Positions 9,309 to 19,109 of a stretch of DNA of 60,487 bases are shown piece after piece; positions within the stretch are counted from its first letter, which is position 1, and the number at the start of each line of letters is the position of its first letter. The translations under genes and the position numbers were made by a program. Origin of the DNA: Alphaproteobacteria bacterium (GTDB lineage: Bacteria > Pseudomonadota > Alphaproteobacteria > MPNO01 > UBA830); the NCBI GenBank assembly GCA_022822405.1, contig JAJEBT010000088.1:1-60487 (forward strand). The letters are read 5' to 3'. The notes under the pieces were generated by a model, which saw only the letters and a program-made list of their open reading frames with translations, was not told the origin of the DNA and did no database searches.

Positions 9309-9662
9309 ATGAAACGATCTGCCGTGCCCGCGGCCCTTGCCGGCCTTGCCGCGGCCACCGCCGCCGTTCCGGCGGCGGCGGTCTCGCTTGGCGACATGGC
9401 GAGCCGGGCGGCATCCGATCTCGAGGCAGTGCCGGCGCTTCTCGCGGTCGCGTTCTACATCATCGGTGCCGGCGTCGTGGGTTTCGGGCTCCTCAAGCTC
9501 AAGCGCCACGTCGACCACCCGCAGCAGACGACCATCGGCAGCGGGCTGATCGCCATCCTCATCGGGGTGGCGCTGATCGCCACTCCGGCCGTGATCAACG
9601 GCCTCGCCGAGACCATCGGGCTCGACAGCGGCGCCCGAACGGTCACGCGGCCGCGGCTCTAG
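9309..9662 (+). CDS. IcmD/DotP-like (TraR-type) small membrane protein
   Basis: A 117-residue protein with a cleavable-looking signal peptide (first 23 residues) and two hydrophobic segments (about 40-62 and 77-98). The FGLLKLKRHVDHPQQ loop between them is typical of the IcmD/DotP family. It is preceded by a strong AAGGGAG ribosome binding site. It lies between the IcmC/DotE-like gene and the large ATPase, as in IncI-type systems. Confidence 0.68.
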   Translation: MKRSAVPAALAGLAAATAAVPAAAVSLGDMASRAASDLEAVPALLAVAFYIIGAGVVGFGLLKLKRHVDHPQQTTIGSGLIAILIGVALIATPAVINGLAETIGLDSGARTVTRPRL

Positions 9663-9672
9663 GGCGGCGCCG

Positions 9673-12660
9673 GTGGCGCTCCGCGCGGTTTTCGAGGATG
9701 CCGCGGGCCTTGCCTGGACGCTGCGGCGCAAGCCGCTGGAGAGCTTCATGCTGCCGGCGGCCGCCCTCGGCCGGGACGTCCTGCTGTGCCGCGACGGCTC
9801 GCTGGTCTCGCTCTGCCGGATCGACGGGGCGCGCGCAATCATGGGTGCCGGCCAGCTCGACCGCTTCGTCGAACTGGTGGCGCACAGGCTCAACAACAGC
9901 TTCTCCGGACCCGGCCACGCGCTGCATGTCGTGCTCGAACGCGCTCCCGACGAAGCGGATCTTCTGGTCGAATCCGTCAATGACCGCCAGCGGCTCCAGG
10001 GCCAAAGGCTCGGCCTCGAGCTCGAGGACCTGCTGGCCGAACGCAGCCGGCATCTCGCGGGGCTGCTTGCCGCCGAAACGCTCATCGTCGCTGCCTGGAC
10101 GCGGCCTTCGGCGCTCACCGCGCAGCAGGAAAGGCGCGACCGCCGGCGTTTGCGCGCGCGCCTTGCCGGCTGGCCGGCCGACATCCGGGATTCGCAGTGC
10201 CCTTTTGCGGTCCATGATGCGCTGGTGCCGCGGCACGAAGCCTTTCTCGCGGTGATCGACGGGGTGTTCACGGAAGCCGGTCTCGTGGCCGCCAGGCTTG
10301 ACGCTGGATCGGCGCTCGGGCACATGCGGCGGCTCGTGAACGGGCCCCGGTCGACGGCACCGGACTGGCGTCCGGCAACCGCGGCGGACGACACGCCCGC
10401 GCGCATCACCGATCCGCCGGAAGACGGCGCGTGCCCGCCGCCGCTTGCGCCCCAGATCCTTGCCGTGGATCCCGCGCGCCAGCCCGGCGGGCTGGCAATC
10501 GGCGAACGCCGCTACGGCGCGCTCGACATGACGCTCGGGCCGCGCCGGGCGCGGCCCTTCGCCGAACTGATGGAAAGGCTCGGCGCTGCCGGGCTGCCGT
10601 TCCGGTTCTCGATGCTGGTCGAGGGCGGCGCGCTGTCCGGGCTCGACGCGCAGCTGTCGCGCATCGCAGCGTCCTTCCTCGCCTTTTCCTCCGATGACAG
10701 CCGGCTTGTGCGCAACGCGATGCGCGATCTCGAGGAGTTTCGCGCCGATGCCCGGGCCGTCGTCCGCCTTCGCGTCGGGCTGCTGACGTGGACCGCCAGC
10801 GACGCGGGCGAGCGGGCGCTGGCGGAGCGGCTGAGCCGCTTGCAGCAACTCGCCGAGGGCTGGGGCGAGACCGTGTTCTCGGCGTTGGTGGGAGATCCGC
10901 TGGAGGCCTTTGCCGCATCGGTTCCGGGTTTCTGCTGCGGCGGCACCGCCCAGGCCGCAGCGGTGCCGCTTGCCGAGGCGCTGCGCCTGATGCCGGTCGA
11001 CAGGCCGGCGCCGCTGACATCGGCGAGGGCCAACCATCTCTTCCGCAGCCGGGACGGCCGTATGCTGCCGTTTTCCTTCGAGGAGGATGACGACTTCGGT
11101 TTCGAGTTGATCTACGGCGTTCCCGGTCGCGGGAAGTCCGTCCTCCTGAACAGCCTCGGCCTTGCCTTCAGCCTCCAGGGCAGCCGGCCGCAGCTCCCGT
11201 TCAACGCCGTGATCGATATCGGGCCGTCATCGGCGGGTCTGGTGTCGCTCGTCCGCGAAGCGCTGCCGCCGGCGCGGCGTGCGGAAGCCGGCTGGTTCCG
11301 ACTCCGGATGACGCGGGACTGCGCGATAAACCCCTGCGACACGCAGCTCGGCTGCCGCGAGCCGCTGTCCACGGAGCGCGCCTTTCTCGAAAACCTGCTG
11401 GGCCTCATGCTGACCCCGGCCGGCGCCGACGGCGTGCCAGACGGCATGCGCGAACTGATCGGTCCGACCGTCGCCCGCGCCTACGAGATGCGCTCCGATG
11501 CCGTCGCGGACGGGGAACCGCGCGTCCACTCTCCGGGCATCGACGCCGCTGTCGACCGGGCGCTCGCGGAATCGGGCGCCTACCTCCCCGCCGACGCGCT
11601 GTGGTGGGAGGTGGTCGACATCCTGTTCGCGGCCGGCCTCCCCGATGCTGCGGCCCGCGCGCAGCGCCACGCGGTGCCACTCCTCGGCGACTTGGTGGCG
11701 GCCGTGCGGGAACCCCGCATCCAGGCCCTGGTCGGCGATGTGCGCCTCGGTGCCGGCAGCGAGACGGTGACCCAGGCCTTCACCAGGATCCTGTCGTCGC
11801 TGGCGGCAAGCTGGCCGGTGATGTTTGCCCCCACTGCCTTCGATATCGGCAGCGTGCGCATGGTTGCGATCGATCTCGGGGACGTCGCGCCCCGGGGCTC
11901 GGCCGAGGCCGACCGGCAGACGGCCGCCTTCTACATGCTGGCCCGCCACGCGCTGACGCGCCACTGGTGGATCGGAGAGGAGATGCTTCCCGAGATTCCC
12001 GAACGCTACCGCGGCTGGCACGAGGCGCGCCTCCGCATCATCCGTGAAACCCCGAAGCGGCTGTGCTTCGACGAGTTCCACAGGACGGGCGGGGCGCCGG
12101 CGGTCAGGGCGCAGGTCGAACGGGACGTGCGCGAGGCGCGGAAGCTCCGGGTGCAACTGGCGCTGTCGTCGCAACGGCTCGAGGATTTCGGGCCGTCGCT
12201 GGTGGAGCTCGCGAACCGCTACTGGCTCCTCGGCGCCGGCGGCAAGGTCCGCGAGATCGAAACGTTGTCCGAGGTCTTCGCGCTGAGCGACGTCCTCGCG
12301 GACTCTATCAGCTACGAACTCACGGGACCCGGCCCCGGCGGTGCGCCGGCGCTCCTGATCGCGAGCCGCCGGGGCGGCCGGTTCGAGCAGCTTGTCTACA
12401 ACGTGCCGGGGCCGGTCGAGCTGTGGGCGCTGACGACGAGCCCGCGCGATGTCGCGCTGCGCGACCGCCTCTACGGCCGGCTGCCGCCGGCGGCGGCGCG
12501 CGCAGTCCTGGCGCGGCATTTCCCGTCGGGCACGGCGGGCGAGCGAATCGATGCCGAATTGCGGCGTCACGAGCTTCGCGGCGGCCGCAACGCGGCTTCG
12601 GAGAGCGACGTGCTCGACCTGCTGGCCGAGAAGCTGGCGGCCACGACCTTGGCGGCCTGA
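9673..12660 (+). CDS. dotO: DotO/IcmB/TraU ATPase (VirB4-like)
   Basis: A 995-residue cytoplasmic ATPase of the DotO/IcmB family, which energises assembly of type IVB systems. The Walker A motif GVPGRGKS is at residues 482-489. A Walker B-like segment RLCFDEFHR lies near residue 797. The C-terminal part has the SSQRLEDF and ELANRYWLLGAG segments seen in VirB4-type ATPases. Length matches Legionella IcmB (about 1000). The start is GTG at 9673, 10 bp after the previous stop. No second ATPase (DotB/TraJ) is present in the window. Confidence 0.9.
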   Translation: MALRAVFEDAAGLAWTLRRKPLESFMLPAAALGRDVLLCRDGSLVSLCRIDGARAIMGAGQLDRFVELVAHRLNNSFSGPGHALHVVLERAPDEADLLVESVNDRQRLQGQRLGLELEDLLAERSRHLAGLLAAETLIVAAWTRPSALTAQQERRDRRRLRARLAGWPADIRDSQCPFAVHDALVPRHEAFLAVIDGVFTEAGLVAARLDAGSALGHMRRLVNGPRSTAPDWRPATAADDTPARITDPPEDGACPPPLAPQILAVDPARQPGGLAIGERRYGALDMTLGPRRARPFAELMERLGAAGLPFRFSMLVEGGALSGLDAQLSRIAASFLAFSSDDSRLVRNAMRDLEEFRADARAVVRLRVGLLTWTASDAGERALAERLSRLQQLAEGWGETVFSALVGDPLEAFAASVPGFCCGGTAQAAAVPLAEALRLMPVDRPAPLTSARANHLFRSRDGRMLPFSFEEDDDFGFELIYGVPGRGKSVLLNSLGLAFSLQGSRPQLPFNAVIDIGPSSAGLVSLVREALPPARRAEAGWFRLRMTRDCAINPCDTQLGCREPLSTERAFLENLLGLMLTPAGADGVPDGMRELIGPTVARAYEMRSDAVADGEPRVHSPGIDAAVDRALAESGAYLPADALWWEVVDILFAAGLPDAAARAQRHAVPLLGDLVAAVREPRIQALVGDVRLGAGSETVTQAFTRILSSLAASWPVMFAPTAFDIGSVRMVAIDLGDVAPRGSAEADRQTAAFYMLARHALTRHWWIGEEMLPEIPERYRGWHEARLRIIRETPKRLCFDEFHRTGGAPAVRAQVERDVREARKLRVQLALSSQRLEDFGPSLVELANRYWLLGAGGKVREIETLSEVFALSDVLADSISYELTGPGPGGAPALLIASRRGGRFEQLVYNVPGPVELWALTTSPRDVALRDRLYGRLPPAAARAVLARHFPSGTAGERIDAELRRHELRGGRNAASESDVLDLLAEKLAATTLAA

Positions 12661-12689
12661 CCGTGGCGGCGGAAACGGAGGCGGACGGA

Positions 12690-13223
12690 ATGTTGAAGGC
12701 TCGCGGATGCCGGAACGCGTCGCGCAGCGGCAGGGCGCCGGGCTGGCTCGCGGCTGCCGCCGTGGGCATGCTCCTCTGGACGGGCGCTGCCGGTGCCGGC
12801 ACGGGTGCCGCAGGCCCGCCGTCCGCCGCCTGCGACCCGGCCGTCCGCGAGGCCCTTGCCGCAAGCGGCCGGGCCGGCGCCGCCGAGGACGCGGCGCTCA
12901 TTCGCGATCCGCGGAGCGGCATCCGCAATCCGGATTCGATCTTCGACTTTTCCTGTGTCGAGGACCTGTTCGCCTATCGCGCGTTCAACGTGTTCTTCGA
13001 TCCCGGCCGCGCGATAAGGGACATTCTGGGCCTCACCCGGAGGCGAATTTGCGCCGCGGCCCGGGAGGCTTACGGACGGTATGTGGGGCGCGGTCCCGAT
13101 ACCCGCCTCTATGTCGATGGCGCGCCGCTTCTCCCCGGGGTCGGGCCCGGGCCGGGCGCCGGCGCCCCCTCCGACGGCGGCAGCGTCCGCGGCCTGCGCC
13201 ACGTGATCGGTGCGGAGCGATGA
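12690..13223 (+). CDS. Exported T4BSS-locus protein, unknown family
   Basis: A 177-residue predicted exported protein with a signal peptide (about residues 17-36). It has a pair of cysteines flanking the mature domain (AACDPAVREAL and FDFSCVEDLF) and the segment FNVFFDPGRAIRDIL. A GTG at 12663 would add nine residues. It sits in the traV/traW slot of the secretion operon and overlaps the next gene by 4 bp, so a role in the same apparatus is likely, but no family was recognised. Confidence 0.6.
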   Translation: MLKARGCRNASRSGRAPGWLAAAAVGMLLWTGAAGAGTGAAGPPSAACDPAVREALAASGRAGAAEDAALIRDPRSGIRNPDSIFDFSCVEDLFAYRAFNVFFDPGRAIRDILGLTRRRICAAAREAYGRYVGRGPDTRLYVDGAPLLPGVGPGPGAGAPSDGGSVRGLRHVIGAER

Positions 13224-14368
13224 CGGCCGGGATGGCGGCGATCCTGCGGGCGGCCGCGGTTGCGGGCCTCGTTGCGGTTGCGGCGGCGCCGGGGGGTGCG
13301 CTCGCGCTCAAGTGCGACCGCACCGACAATGACCGCATCGAGGCCAACCGGGTGCTCCGCGGCATCGGCCGCGACATCGACGAGATGGAGGCGTCCATCG
13401 TCGAGGCGCTGCGCCTGCAGACGGGGCAGCTTTCTGGCTACCAGGCCCAGGGCACGAAGGCCGTGATCCAGGCCCTCGACGCGCAGACCCGCCTGCAGGC
13501 GCAGACCGTGCGCGAAGCCCACGAGACGCGGAGCAAGCAGGCGCATCGCCCGGTGCCGCACGGCTGCGCTGCGGTTACCGGTCTTGCCGGGCTCGCGCCG
13601 AGCCGCGCGGCGGCCGCCACGGCGCACGGCCGGGCCACCGATGTCGAAACCGCCCGCATCGCCAACGACCCGTCGGTGGTCGCGGCGGCAGGCAGCGCCG
13701 CCGACACCGCCGCGCGCTTCGACGCCATGGTGTCCACCCATTGCAGCGCGGCGCGCATGACCGGAGACGCGGCCGTGTGCGGCGGCGACGCCGTGCTCCA
13801 TGCCGCCGACCTCAGGCCCGCCAACCTCTTCGACCGCTCGACCTTCAGGGACCGCCGCGCGCTGCACACGGCGATCGAGCTGTCGCGCAATCTCGCGGCC
13901 CCGGTCGTCCACGATCCGCTGCCCCTGGCATCGGCCGGGACCGACCAGGAGCGGCGTCGGGTGCTGCTTGGCCGCGCCGCCGATGCGCGGACGGCGCTGG
14001 CGAGCGACTATTTCGCGCATGCGCGGTCACTACGGGCACCAGGCGCCGATCTCGGCGCCTGGGCCGCCGCCGTCGTGCCGTCCTCCGGGCGCGACCCGGC
14101 GCGCCCGGTCAGCAGGTACGAGCTCATAGAGACGCTGGCCAGCCGGCGCTTCGACGATCCGAACTGGTTCGTCGGCCTCCAGGCCATGCCCGAGGCCGCC
14201 CTGCTGCGCGAGCTGGTGACGCTGCAGGCGTTGTCGCTGATGCTCGACTGGGAGAGGTTCCGGCTCGACGAGCGCCGCGGCGCGATGGACGCCGCGCGGC
14301 TCGGAATAGCCACCGAAGACATGCGCCGCCTTCCCGGCCTCGCCAATCCGGGAAGCGGAACGAACTGA
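13220..14368 (+). CDS. Exported coiled-coil T4BSS-locus protein, unknown family
   Basis: A 382-residue protein with a signal peptide (about 1-29). A predicted coiled coil follows (about 36-110), rich in Glu/Gln/Ala (EANRVLRGI, DEMEASIVEAL, QLSGYQAQGT), and then a Cys-containing alpha-helical domain. The layout of signal, coiled coil and globular domain recalls VirB5/TrbJ-type pilus-tip or TraW/TraX proteins, but I cannot match it to a named family. Its ATG overlaps the previous stop (ATGA), so it is translationally coupled. It lies directly upstream of dotA. Confidence 0.6.
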   Translation: MTAGMAAILRAAAVAGLVAVAAAPGGALALKCDRTDNDRIEANRVLRGIGRDIDEMEASIVEALRLQTGQLSGYQAQGTKAVIQALDAQTRLQAQTVREAHETRSKQAHRPVPHGCAAVTGLAGLAPSRAAAATAHGRATDVETARIANDPSVVAAAGSAADTAARFDAMVSTHCSAARMTGDAAVCGGDAVLHAADLRPANLFDRSTFRDRRALHTAIELSRNLAAPVVHDPLPLASAGTDQERRRVLLGRAADARTALASDYFAHARSLRAPGADLGAWAAAVVPSSGRDPARPVSRYELIETLASRRFDDPNWFVGLQAMPEAALLRELVTLQALSLMLDWERFRLDERRGAMDAARLGIATEDMRRLPGLANPGSGTN

Positions 14369-14370
14369 CT

Positions 14371-16467
14371 GTGACGGGGATAGTGCGAATCGCGCGGCGG
14401 TCCGCTGCCGCGCCGTCGCGGGTGGAAATCGCGCGCCGCCACTGGAGGGCGCGTCTGATGGCTCTGCTCGTGGCGTCGGGCTTGGCTGCGCTGGTTACGC
14501 GCCGCGCCGGCGCCCAGACCATCGATCCGGGGATATTCGGCGACGCGGATGCGGCAACGCGGAGCGTGCTCGCCTTTCTCGGCGACCTGGATGTCGCGCG
14601 CCACGCGGCGCTCGGCGACATGCTGTTCGTGTTCAATACCGGGGTCCTGGCGCTCGCAGGGTTTCTCCTCGTGTTCCACGCGGTGGCGGGCACGCTCGAC
14701 ACGGCGCGCGAGGGGCGCCCCGGCATCGGCGCCTGGGAGATTGTCCGCATCGTGACGGCCGTTGCGCTGATGGCGCCCCTTCCGGGCGGCATGAACGGCG
14801 CCCAGCACGCCGCCCTCGGGCTTGCGGTGCTTGGCGGCGATTTTGCGAACGCGATCTGGAGGCCGTTTTCCGAACAGGTGCTGGGTCAGGGCGCCCCGAT
14901 CGTGCCGCGGCCGAAGGCTGCTGCCTGGCGGTCCGCGATCGCGAGAACGCTGCTGTCCGAGACCTGTGCCCATGTCGCCAATGCCGGAGCCCGTGTTGTC
15001 GGCGACGATCCCTATGTTCGGCTCAGGACCGAGCGCAGCGCAGCCGCCGTTTCGCATCATTACGACGGCGGCGGCCAGGGCATGCCGAAGGATATGTGTG
15101 GTGTGATCCGCTTCGATGGCCTCGCCGAATCGGGATCCCGCGGCATCGCCGCGCATGGCCATCGCCGCGCTCTGGAGGGCCTGTTTCCGGCGCTAGGCGA
15201 ACTTGCGGTCGAGCTCGGCGACCGCTTTGTGCCCGGGTCTCAGGTCTACGGGCGCCCGCTGCCCGATCTCGAATCGGAGCTTGACCGGCGCGGCCTGGCC
15301 GACGCCTATGCGGCGGTTCTCGATGCCGAACTCGGCCGCGCCGCGACGGCCGAACAGGTGGCGCTGCAGGAGCTTGTCGCGGCCGATGCGGCGGCAGCGA
15401 GCTGGCTTGCGGCCGCCGGTTTCTTCAATACCGTCGCGTCGCGCACGGGGCTTTTCCAGACCGCGGTTCACAACGTGCCCGACGCGGCGCTGCCGCTTCC
15501 CGGCCTCGAGGACTGGTCGCCGCAGGCGGCCGCGGCGGTCAAGGCCCTGATCGCCGGCTTCTCCCGATCGTCGCGCTATCAGCCGGTGTTCTTTTCCACG
15601 GCGGCGGGCGTGACCGGCTCGCTTCCGGGGGCGGCCGGCGGCGATCGCGGGCTGGCGGACAGCCTGTTCGCGTTCATCGATCTCGATGCCACGGTCATCG
15701 CCGATGGCGGCAATCCGGTTGCCGACCTGGCGGGGTTCGGCCATGACCTCATCGCGGCTGCGATGACGGCGATCGTCGCGCTTTCGGGCGCGGCCGCGGG
15801 ATCGGGGCTGCTGGAATCGATCCCTTTCTTCGGAAAGGGGCTGGACGTGTTCGAAGCGGTGTGGCGGGTCACCGACAGCTTCGTGTCGCTGATCCTCGGC
15901 GTCCTGCTGATCGCCGGGATCGTGCTCGCATACGTGCTGCCGGCCCTGCCGTTCATCCGCTTCCTGTTCGGCATATTCGGATGGCTGCTCTGCATCGTCG
16001 AGGCGGTCCTCGCGGTTACCATCCTTGCGGCCGCGCATGTCACGCGCGAGGACGGCAACCGCCTTGCGGTCCGCGCCACCCGCCAGGGATGGCTGTTCCT
16101 GCCGGCGCTGGTGCTGCGGCCGCCGCTGATGCTGTTCGGGCTGATACTCGGCTATTTCGTGTTTCTGGCGGCGATCGGCCTGTTCAACGATGTCTGGCTG
16201 CCGCAGCTTCGCGATGCCGCACGGGCGGACGGGCTCGGGCCGATCGGGTTTCTGGCGATGCTGACGCTCTATGTCATGATCGCCTTCGCCCTGATGAACG
16301 GCGCATTCAGGCTGATCGACCGGCTGCCGGAGGCGGTTCTCGGCTGGATCGGCGCACACGGCGGCAGCGGCGATGCCGGCGGCGACCGGCTGATAGGAAC
16401 GGCCATCGGCGGGATCTCGCGACTGGGTGCGTTGCGCGCACCGCGCGGCCCGGGCGCCCGGGGATAG
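14371..16467 (+). CDS. dotA: DotA/TraY family polytopic membrane protein
   Basis: A 698-residue integral membrane protein of the DotA/TraY family. It has an N-terminal signal-like helix (about 31-48) and a segment FVFNTGVLALAGFLLVFH near residues 88-105. A second motif, MAPLPGGMNGAQ, follows near 132-143, then a large soluble region. A C-terminal cluster of five to six hydrophobic segments lies between about 460 and 655. DotA is needed for channel function in Legionella; TraY for IncI conjugation. Start is GTG at 14371, three bases after the previous stop. An ATG at 14458 is an alternative. Confidence 0.82.
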   Translation: MTGIVRIARRSAAAPSRVEIARRHWRARLMALLVASGLAALVTRRAGAQTIDPGIFGDADAATRSVLAFLGDLDVARHAALGDMLFVFNTGVLALAGFLLVFHAVAGTLDTAREGRPGIGAWEIVRIVTAVALMAPLPGGMNGAQHAALGLAVLGGDFANAIWRPFSEQVLGQGAPIVPRPKAAAWRSAIARTLLSETCAHVANAGARVVGDDPYVRLRTERSAAAVSHHYDGGGQGMPKDMCGVIRFDGLAESGSRGIAAHGHRRALEGLFPALGELAVELGDRFVPGSQVYGRPLPDLESELDRRGLADAYAAVLDAELGRAATAEQVALQELVAADAAAASWLAAAGFFNTVASRTGLFQTAVHNVPDAALPLPGLEDWSPQAAAAVKALIAGFSRSSRYQPVFFSTAAGVTGSLPGAAGGDRGLADSLFAFIDLDATVIADGGNPVADLAGFGHDLIAAAMTAIVALSGAAAGSGLLESIPFFGKGLDVFEAVWRVTDSFVSLILGVLLIAGIVLAYVLPALPFIRFLFGIFGWLLCIVEAVLAVTILAAAHVTREDGNRLAVRATRQGWLFLPALVLRPPLMLFGLILGYFVFLAAIGLFNDVWLPQLRDAARADGLGPIGFLAMLTLYVMIAFALMNGAFRLIDRLPEAVLGWIGAHGGSGDAGGDRLIGTAIGGISRLGALRAPRGPGARG

Positions 16468-16470
16468 GCC

Positions 16471-18453
16471 GTGAGGAGCCTGCAGGCCGTGCTCGGTCTT
16501 GCCGTGGCGGCCGCGTCCGGTGGATGGGCGTTGCGGACAGTGGCCGGAGAGGCGGTCGCCGGATCGGACGCCGCCGTTGTCGCTGCCGCGCTCGGCTTGG
16601 TTCTGATTGCATTCTACGCTACCGACCGCAGGGAGGACTGGCTCTGGTTCCGGTTCGGCGTCCACGGCGGAGCGTTGGCGATCTGCGCGGCCACCGTCTG
16701 GATCCGCATCGCACGCCCGCTGGCCGATGGCGGGCCGGGCGTGCTCCTCACCAGCCTGTCCGGGGCGATGCCAGCGGACCTGTCGGTCGTCATGCTGGCC
16801 CTGCCGGGACTGGCGATCGCGTTTGCGCTGTGGCTTGAGGTTGCGCTGCAGGCGCTGAAGCGCCTGCACCGGCGGAAGCGCCGGCAGCGCGCTGATTCAG
16901 ATCTCTATGGCCGTGCCTCGTTCCTCGACCGGCGGTTCCTGAAGCGCCTGGCCCGGCGCGAAGGCATCCTTCTCGGTCAGTGGGGGCGCGGTCCGCGGGC
17001 ACCGGTCATCGGCTGGCGGCTCGAAGGATCCGCGATCACGATCGCGCCGCCCCGCACAGGCAAGGGCGCAACCATTGCGCTGAACATGCTGTCGCCCGGA
17101 CGCCGGGGTTTCAGCGGCTCGACGGTGCTGATTGATCCCCGCGGCGAGATCTGGTGCGTGGTTGCACGCCGCCGCCGTGAAATGGGCCGGCGCGTACTGC
17201 TTCTCGATCCGTTCGGCGTCGTCGAGGGGCATGCCGCGCAGTTTCCGGAGGCGCATCTGCCGGTGACGGCGAGCGCCAGCTTCAACCCGCTGGACTTCAT
17301 ACGCGACAACGAGGCCCACGCCTATCATGATATCAGCATTCTGCTCGACGCCCTGCTGACGCCGCCGAAACCGGATGCCCATCCCGCTGCCAAGCATTTC
17401 TATGATTCCGCGCACGCCATCATTGCCGGCTACATGGCCTGGGTCCGCTATCGCGAACCCGGGCCGGAACGCACCCTCGAAAGGCTCTATCGCCTGCTTT
17501 CGCTGCCGGCTGACGAGCAGGATGCCTTCGCCGCGCGCGTCCGCGACACCGAACGGTTTGCCGGCGGGTTGGCGCATATCGCCATTGAGCGGCAGCTGCA
17601 GACGGGATCAGAGGAAAAGGGCTCGACCTTCTCGACGATCGCCAACCAGCTCGCGTTCCTCAATTTCGCCGAGCTCCGGTCGCACACGCGGCGTTCGACG
17701 TTCGATCCCTTGGACATCGCCGACGGCAACACCGACCTGTTCGTCGTCGCACCCGAGGAGATGATCGATCACGTCAGGGCCTGGATCAGGCTCTGGATCA
17801 CGATCCCCAACGCCGTTCCTGGGCGCCGCTCCCTGGAGCGCGACCTCCTCCTGATCATCGACGAGATGCCGCGGCTGGGCTTCCTCAAGCCGGTCATGGA
17901 CGGCTACAACCTGGCGGCTGGAAAGGGTGTGCATTTCTGGTGCTTCGCGCAGTCGCTCTCGGCCCTCGATTCGACATGGGGCCGGGCGCATCGCAAGACG
18001 CTGACAGATCTTGCCGAGGTCATGCAGATTCTCGGCTTTCCGCGCCTCGACGCGGCTGGAGCCGAGGAGATGTCGAGGGCGATCGGCACCGCGACCTTCG
18101 AATCGCGAACGGAAAGCCGGTCGGGAACGATCTCGGAGAACCGGATCGTCATGGCCGGTACCCAGTGGCAGTCCGGCGAATCGCGGGCGATGGTGCGCGA
18201 GAGGCTCGTGACGCCCGACGAGTTGATGACGTTGCCGTCTGACCGCCAATACGTGATCGCGGCGCCCAAGGACATGCCGCGCGACCCGCTCTACCTCCAC
18301 CACACGCGCTATTGGGAACACCGAGAGACCGGGCGGCTTGCCGATCCCAATCCGCTTGTCATGCGCAAGGAACGGGCGGAGGCGGAAACCGGAAAGGAGA
18401 GGGGATCGTTGGTCGCCGTCAGGCGGCGGGAGCGGGGAGGGCGGCGATGGTGA
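16471..18453 (+). CDS. VirD4/TraG-type coupling protein (DotL/TrbC position)
   Basis: A 660-residue type IV coupling ATPase that would recruit DNA or protein substrates to the secretion channel. N-terminal membrane segments occupy about residues 1-125. Walker A APPRTGKG is at 192-199 and Walker B LLLIIDE is at 459-465. The TraG signature PLYLHHTRYW lies near the C-terminus. The GTG start follows the dotA stop by three bases. In sequence it is nearer the VirD4/TraG group than Legionella DotL. No relaxase gene is seen nearby, so a substrate cannot be assigned. Confidence 0.88.
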   Translation: MRSLQAVLGLAVAAASGGWALRTVAGEAVAGSDAAVVAAALGLVLIAFYATDRREDWLWFRFGVHGGALAICAATVWIRIARPLADGGPGVLLTSLSGAMPADLSVVMLALPGLAIAFALWLEVALQALKRLHRRKRRQRADSDLYGRASFLDRRFLKRLARREGILLGQWGRGPRAPVIGWRLEGSAITIAPPRTGKGATIALNMLSPGRRGFSGSTVLIDPRGEIWCVVARRRREMGRRVLLLDPFGVVEGHAAQFPEAHLPVTASASFNPLDFIRDNEAHAYHDISILLDALLTPPKPDAHPAAKHFYDSAHAIIAGYMAWVRYREPGPERTLERLYRLLSLPADEQDAFAARVRDTERFAGGLAHIAIERQLQTGSEEKGSTFSTIANQLAFLNFAELRSHTRRSTFDPLDIADGNTDLFVVAPEEMIDHVRAWIRLWITIPNAVPGRRSLERDLLLIIDEMPRLGFLKPVMDGYNLAAGKGVHFWCFAQSLSALDSTWGRAHRKTLTDLAEVMQILGFPRLDAAGAEEMSRAIGTATFESRTESRSGTISENRIVMAGTQWQSGESRAMVRERLVTPDELMTLPSDRQYVIAAPKDMPRDPLYLHHTRYWEHRETGRLADPNPLVMRKERAEAETGKERGSLVAVRRRERGGRRW

Positions 18454-19070
18454 CGCTATCGACGGCGGCGAACGGCCGGCCGCACGGTCGATCCATGTCC
18501 GGCCCTTCCATGCGTGCGAGGTGGTGGCAACGGCATGGTCGCGGTGGCCATGCAGTACAGGGGACTTGGTTCCGCTTGTTGCCATGTGCCGCGGCGGCAG
18601 GTTGCGGGTATGGTGTCAATGGCAAACGAAAATCCGACAGTTTTGGGGTGAGTTTGTTGCCCCGGGCTTGGTGCCGGGGTGTTGGACTCGTTGGAGCTGT
18701 GGGTAACCGGCCCGCCGCAGCGACCGGCGACGAGTCTGGCGGCGGCGGGCCGGATCGAAGACAGCAGCGGTATCGCTCCGGCGGACGAAGCGGGCAAGAT
18801 CCTGGCAAGCAGCGGAAAGGACGTGTCTCGGTCATCGATGCACGTTCGGGGAGGGTGGCCGCGCCCGAAGAACCGTTTCTGGCGGCGGGGCGCTGGGACA
18901 ACCATCTGGTCGCGTTGGGGGCCTGAGCACCGGTCGCGGCCGTGAGGCGGTTTGGGCCCGCGACAGCCGACGGTTATTGCGGAGCGCCGCACCTCTGCCC
19001 AAGCGGAATAGGCGATGCTGGTGCAACACGCATCCATGATGGCGCTATTAATATGTACATTTGAAATGAC
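18454..19070. other. Gap without recognised gene between T4BSS locus and toxin-antitoxin pair
   Basis: About 620 bp. Open frames exist (for example 18447-18926 plus) but their translations are low-complexity, Arg/Gly-rich and unlike any family. One GC-rich inverted repeat, CCCCGG/CCGGGG, lies at 18660-18679 without a T tract; it could be a weak terminator of the secretion operon. Confidence 0.4.
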
Positions 19071-19089
19071 TGGTCATATTATATGACCA
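19071..19089. promoter_or_regulatory. Perfect 19-bp palindrome, probable toxin-antitoxin operator
   Basis: TGGTCATATTATATGACCA has two 9-bp arms around a central T. It lies 20 bp upstream of the antitoxin ATG and covers the first in-frame ATG (19083), with a TTGAAA element just before it (19062-19067). Antitoxin-toxin complexes usually repress their own promoter at such sites. Confidence 0.7.
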
Positions 19090-19109
19090 TCTGGTACGGG
19101 AGCAGCAAG

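Noticed and set aside
18447..18926. Open frame overlapping the end of the coupling protein gene
   Set aside because: Arg/Gly-rich low-complexity translation, with no recognisable domain.
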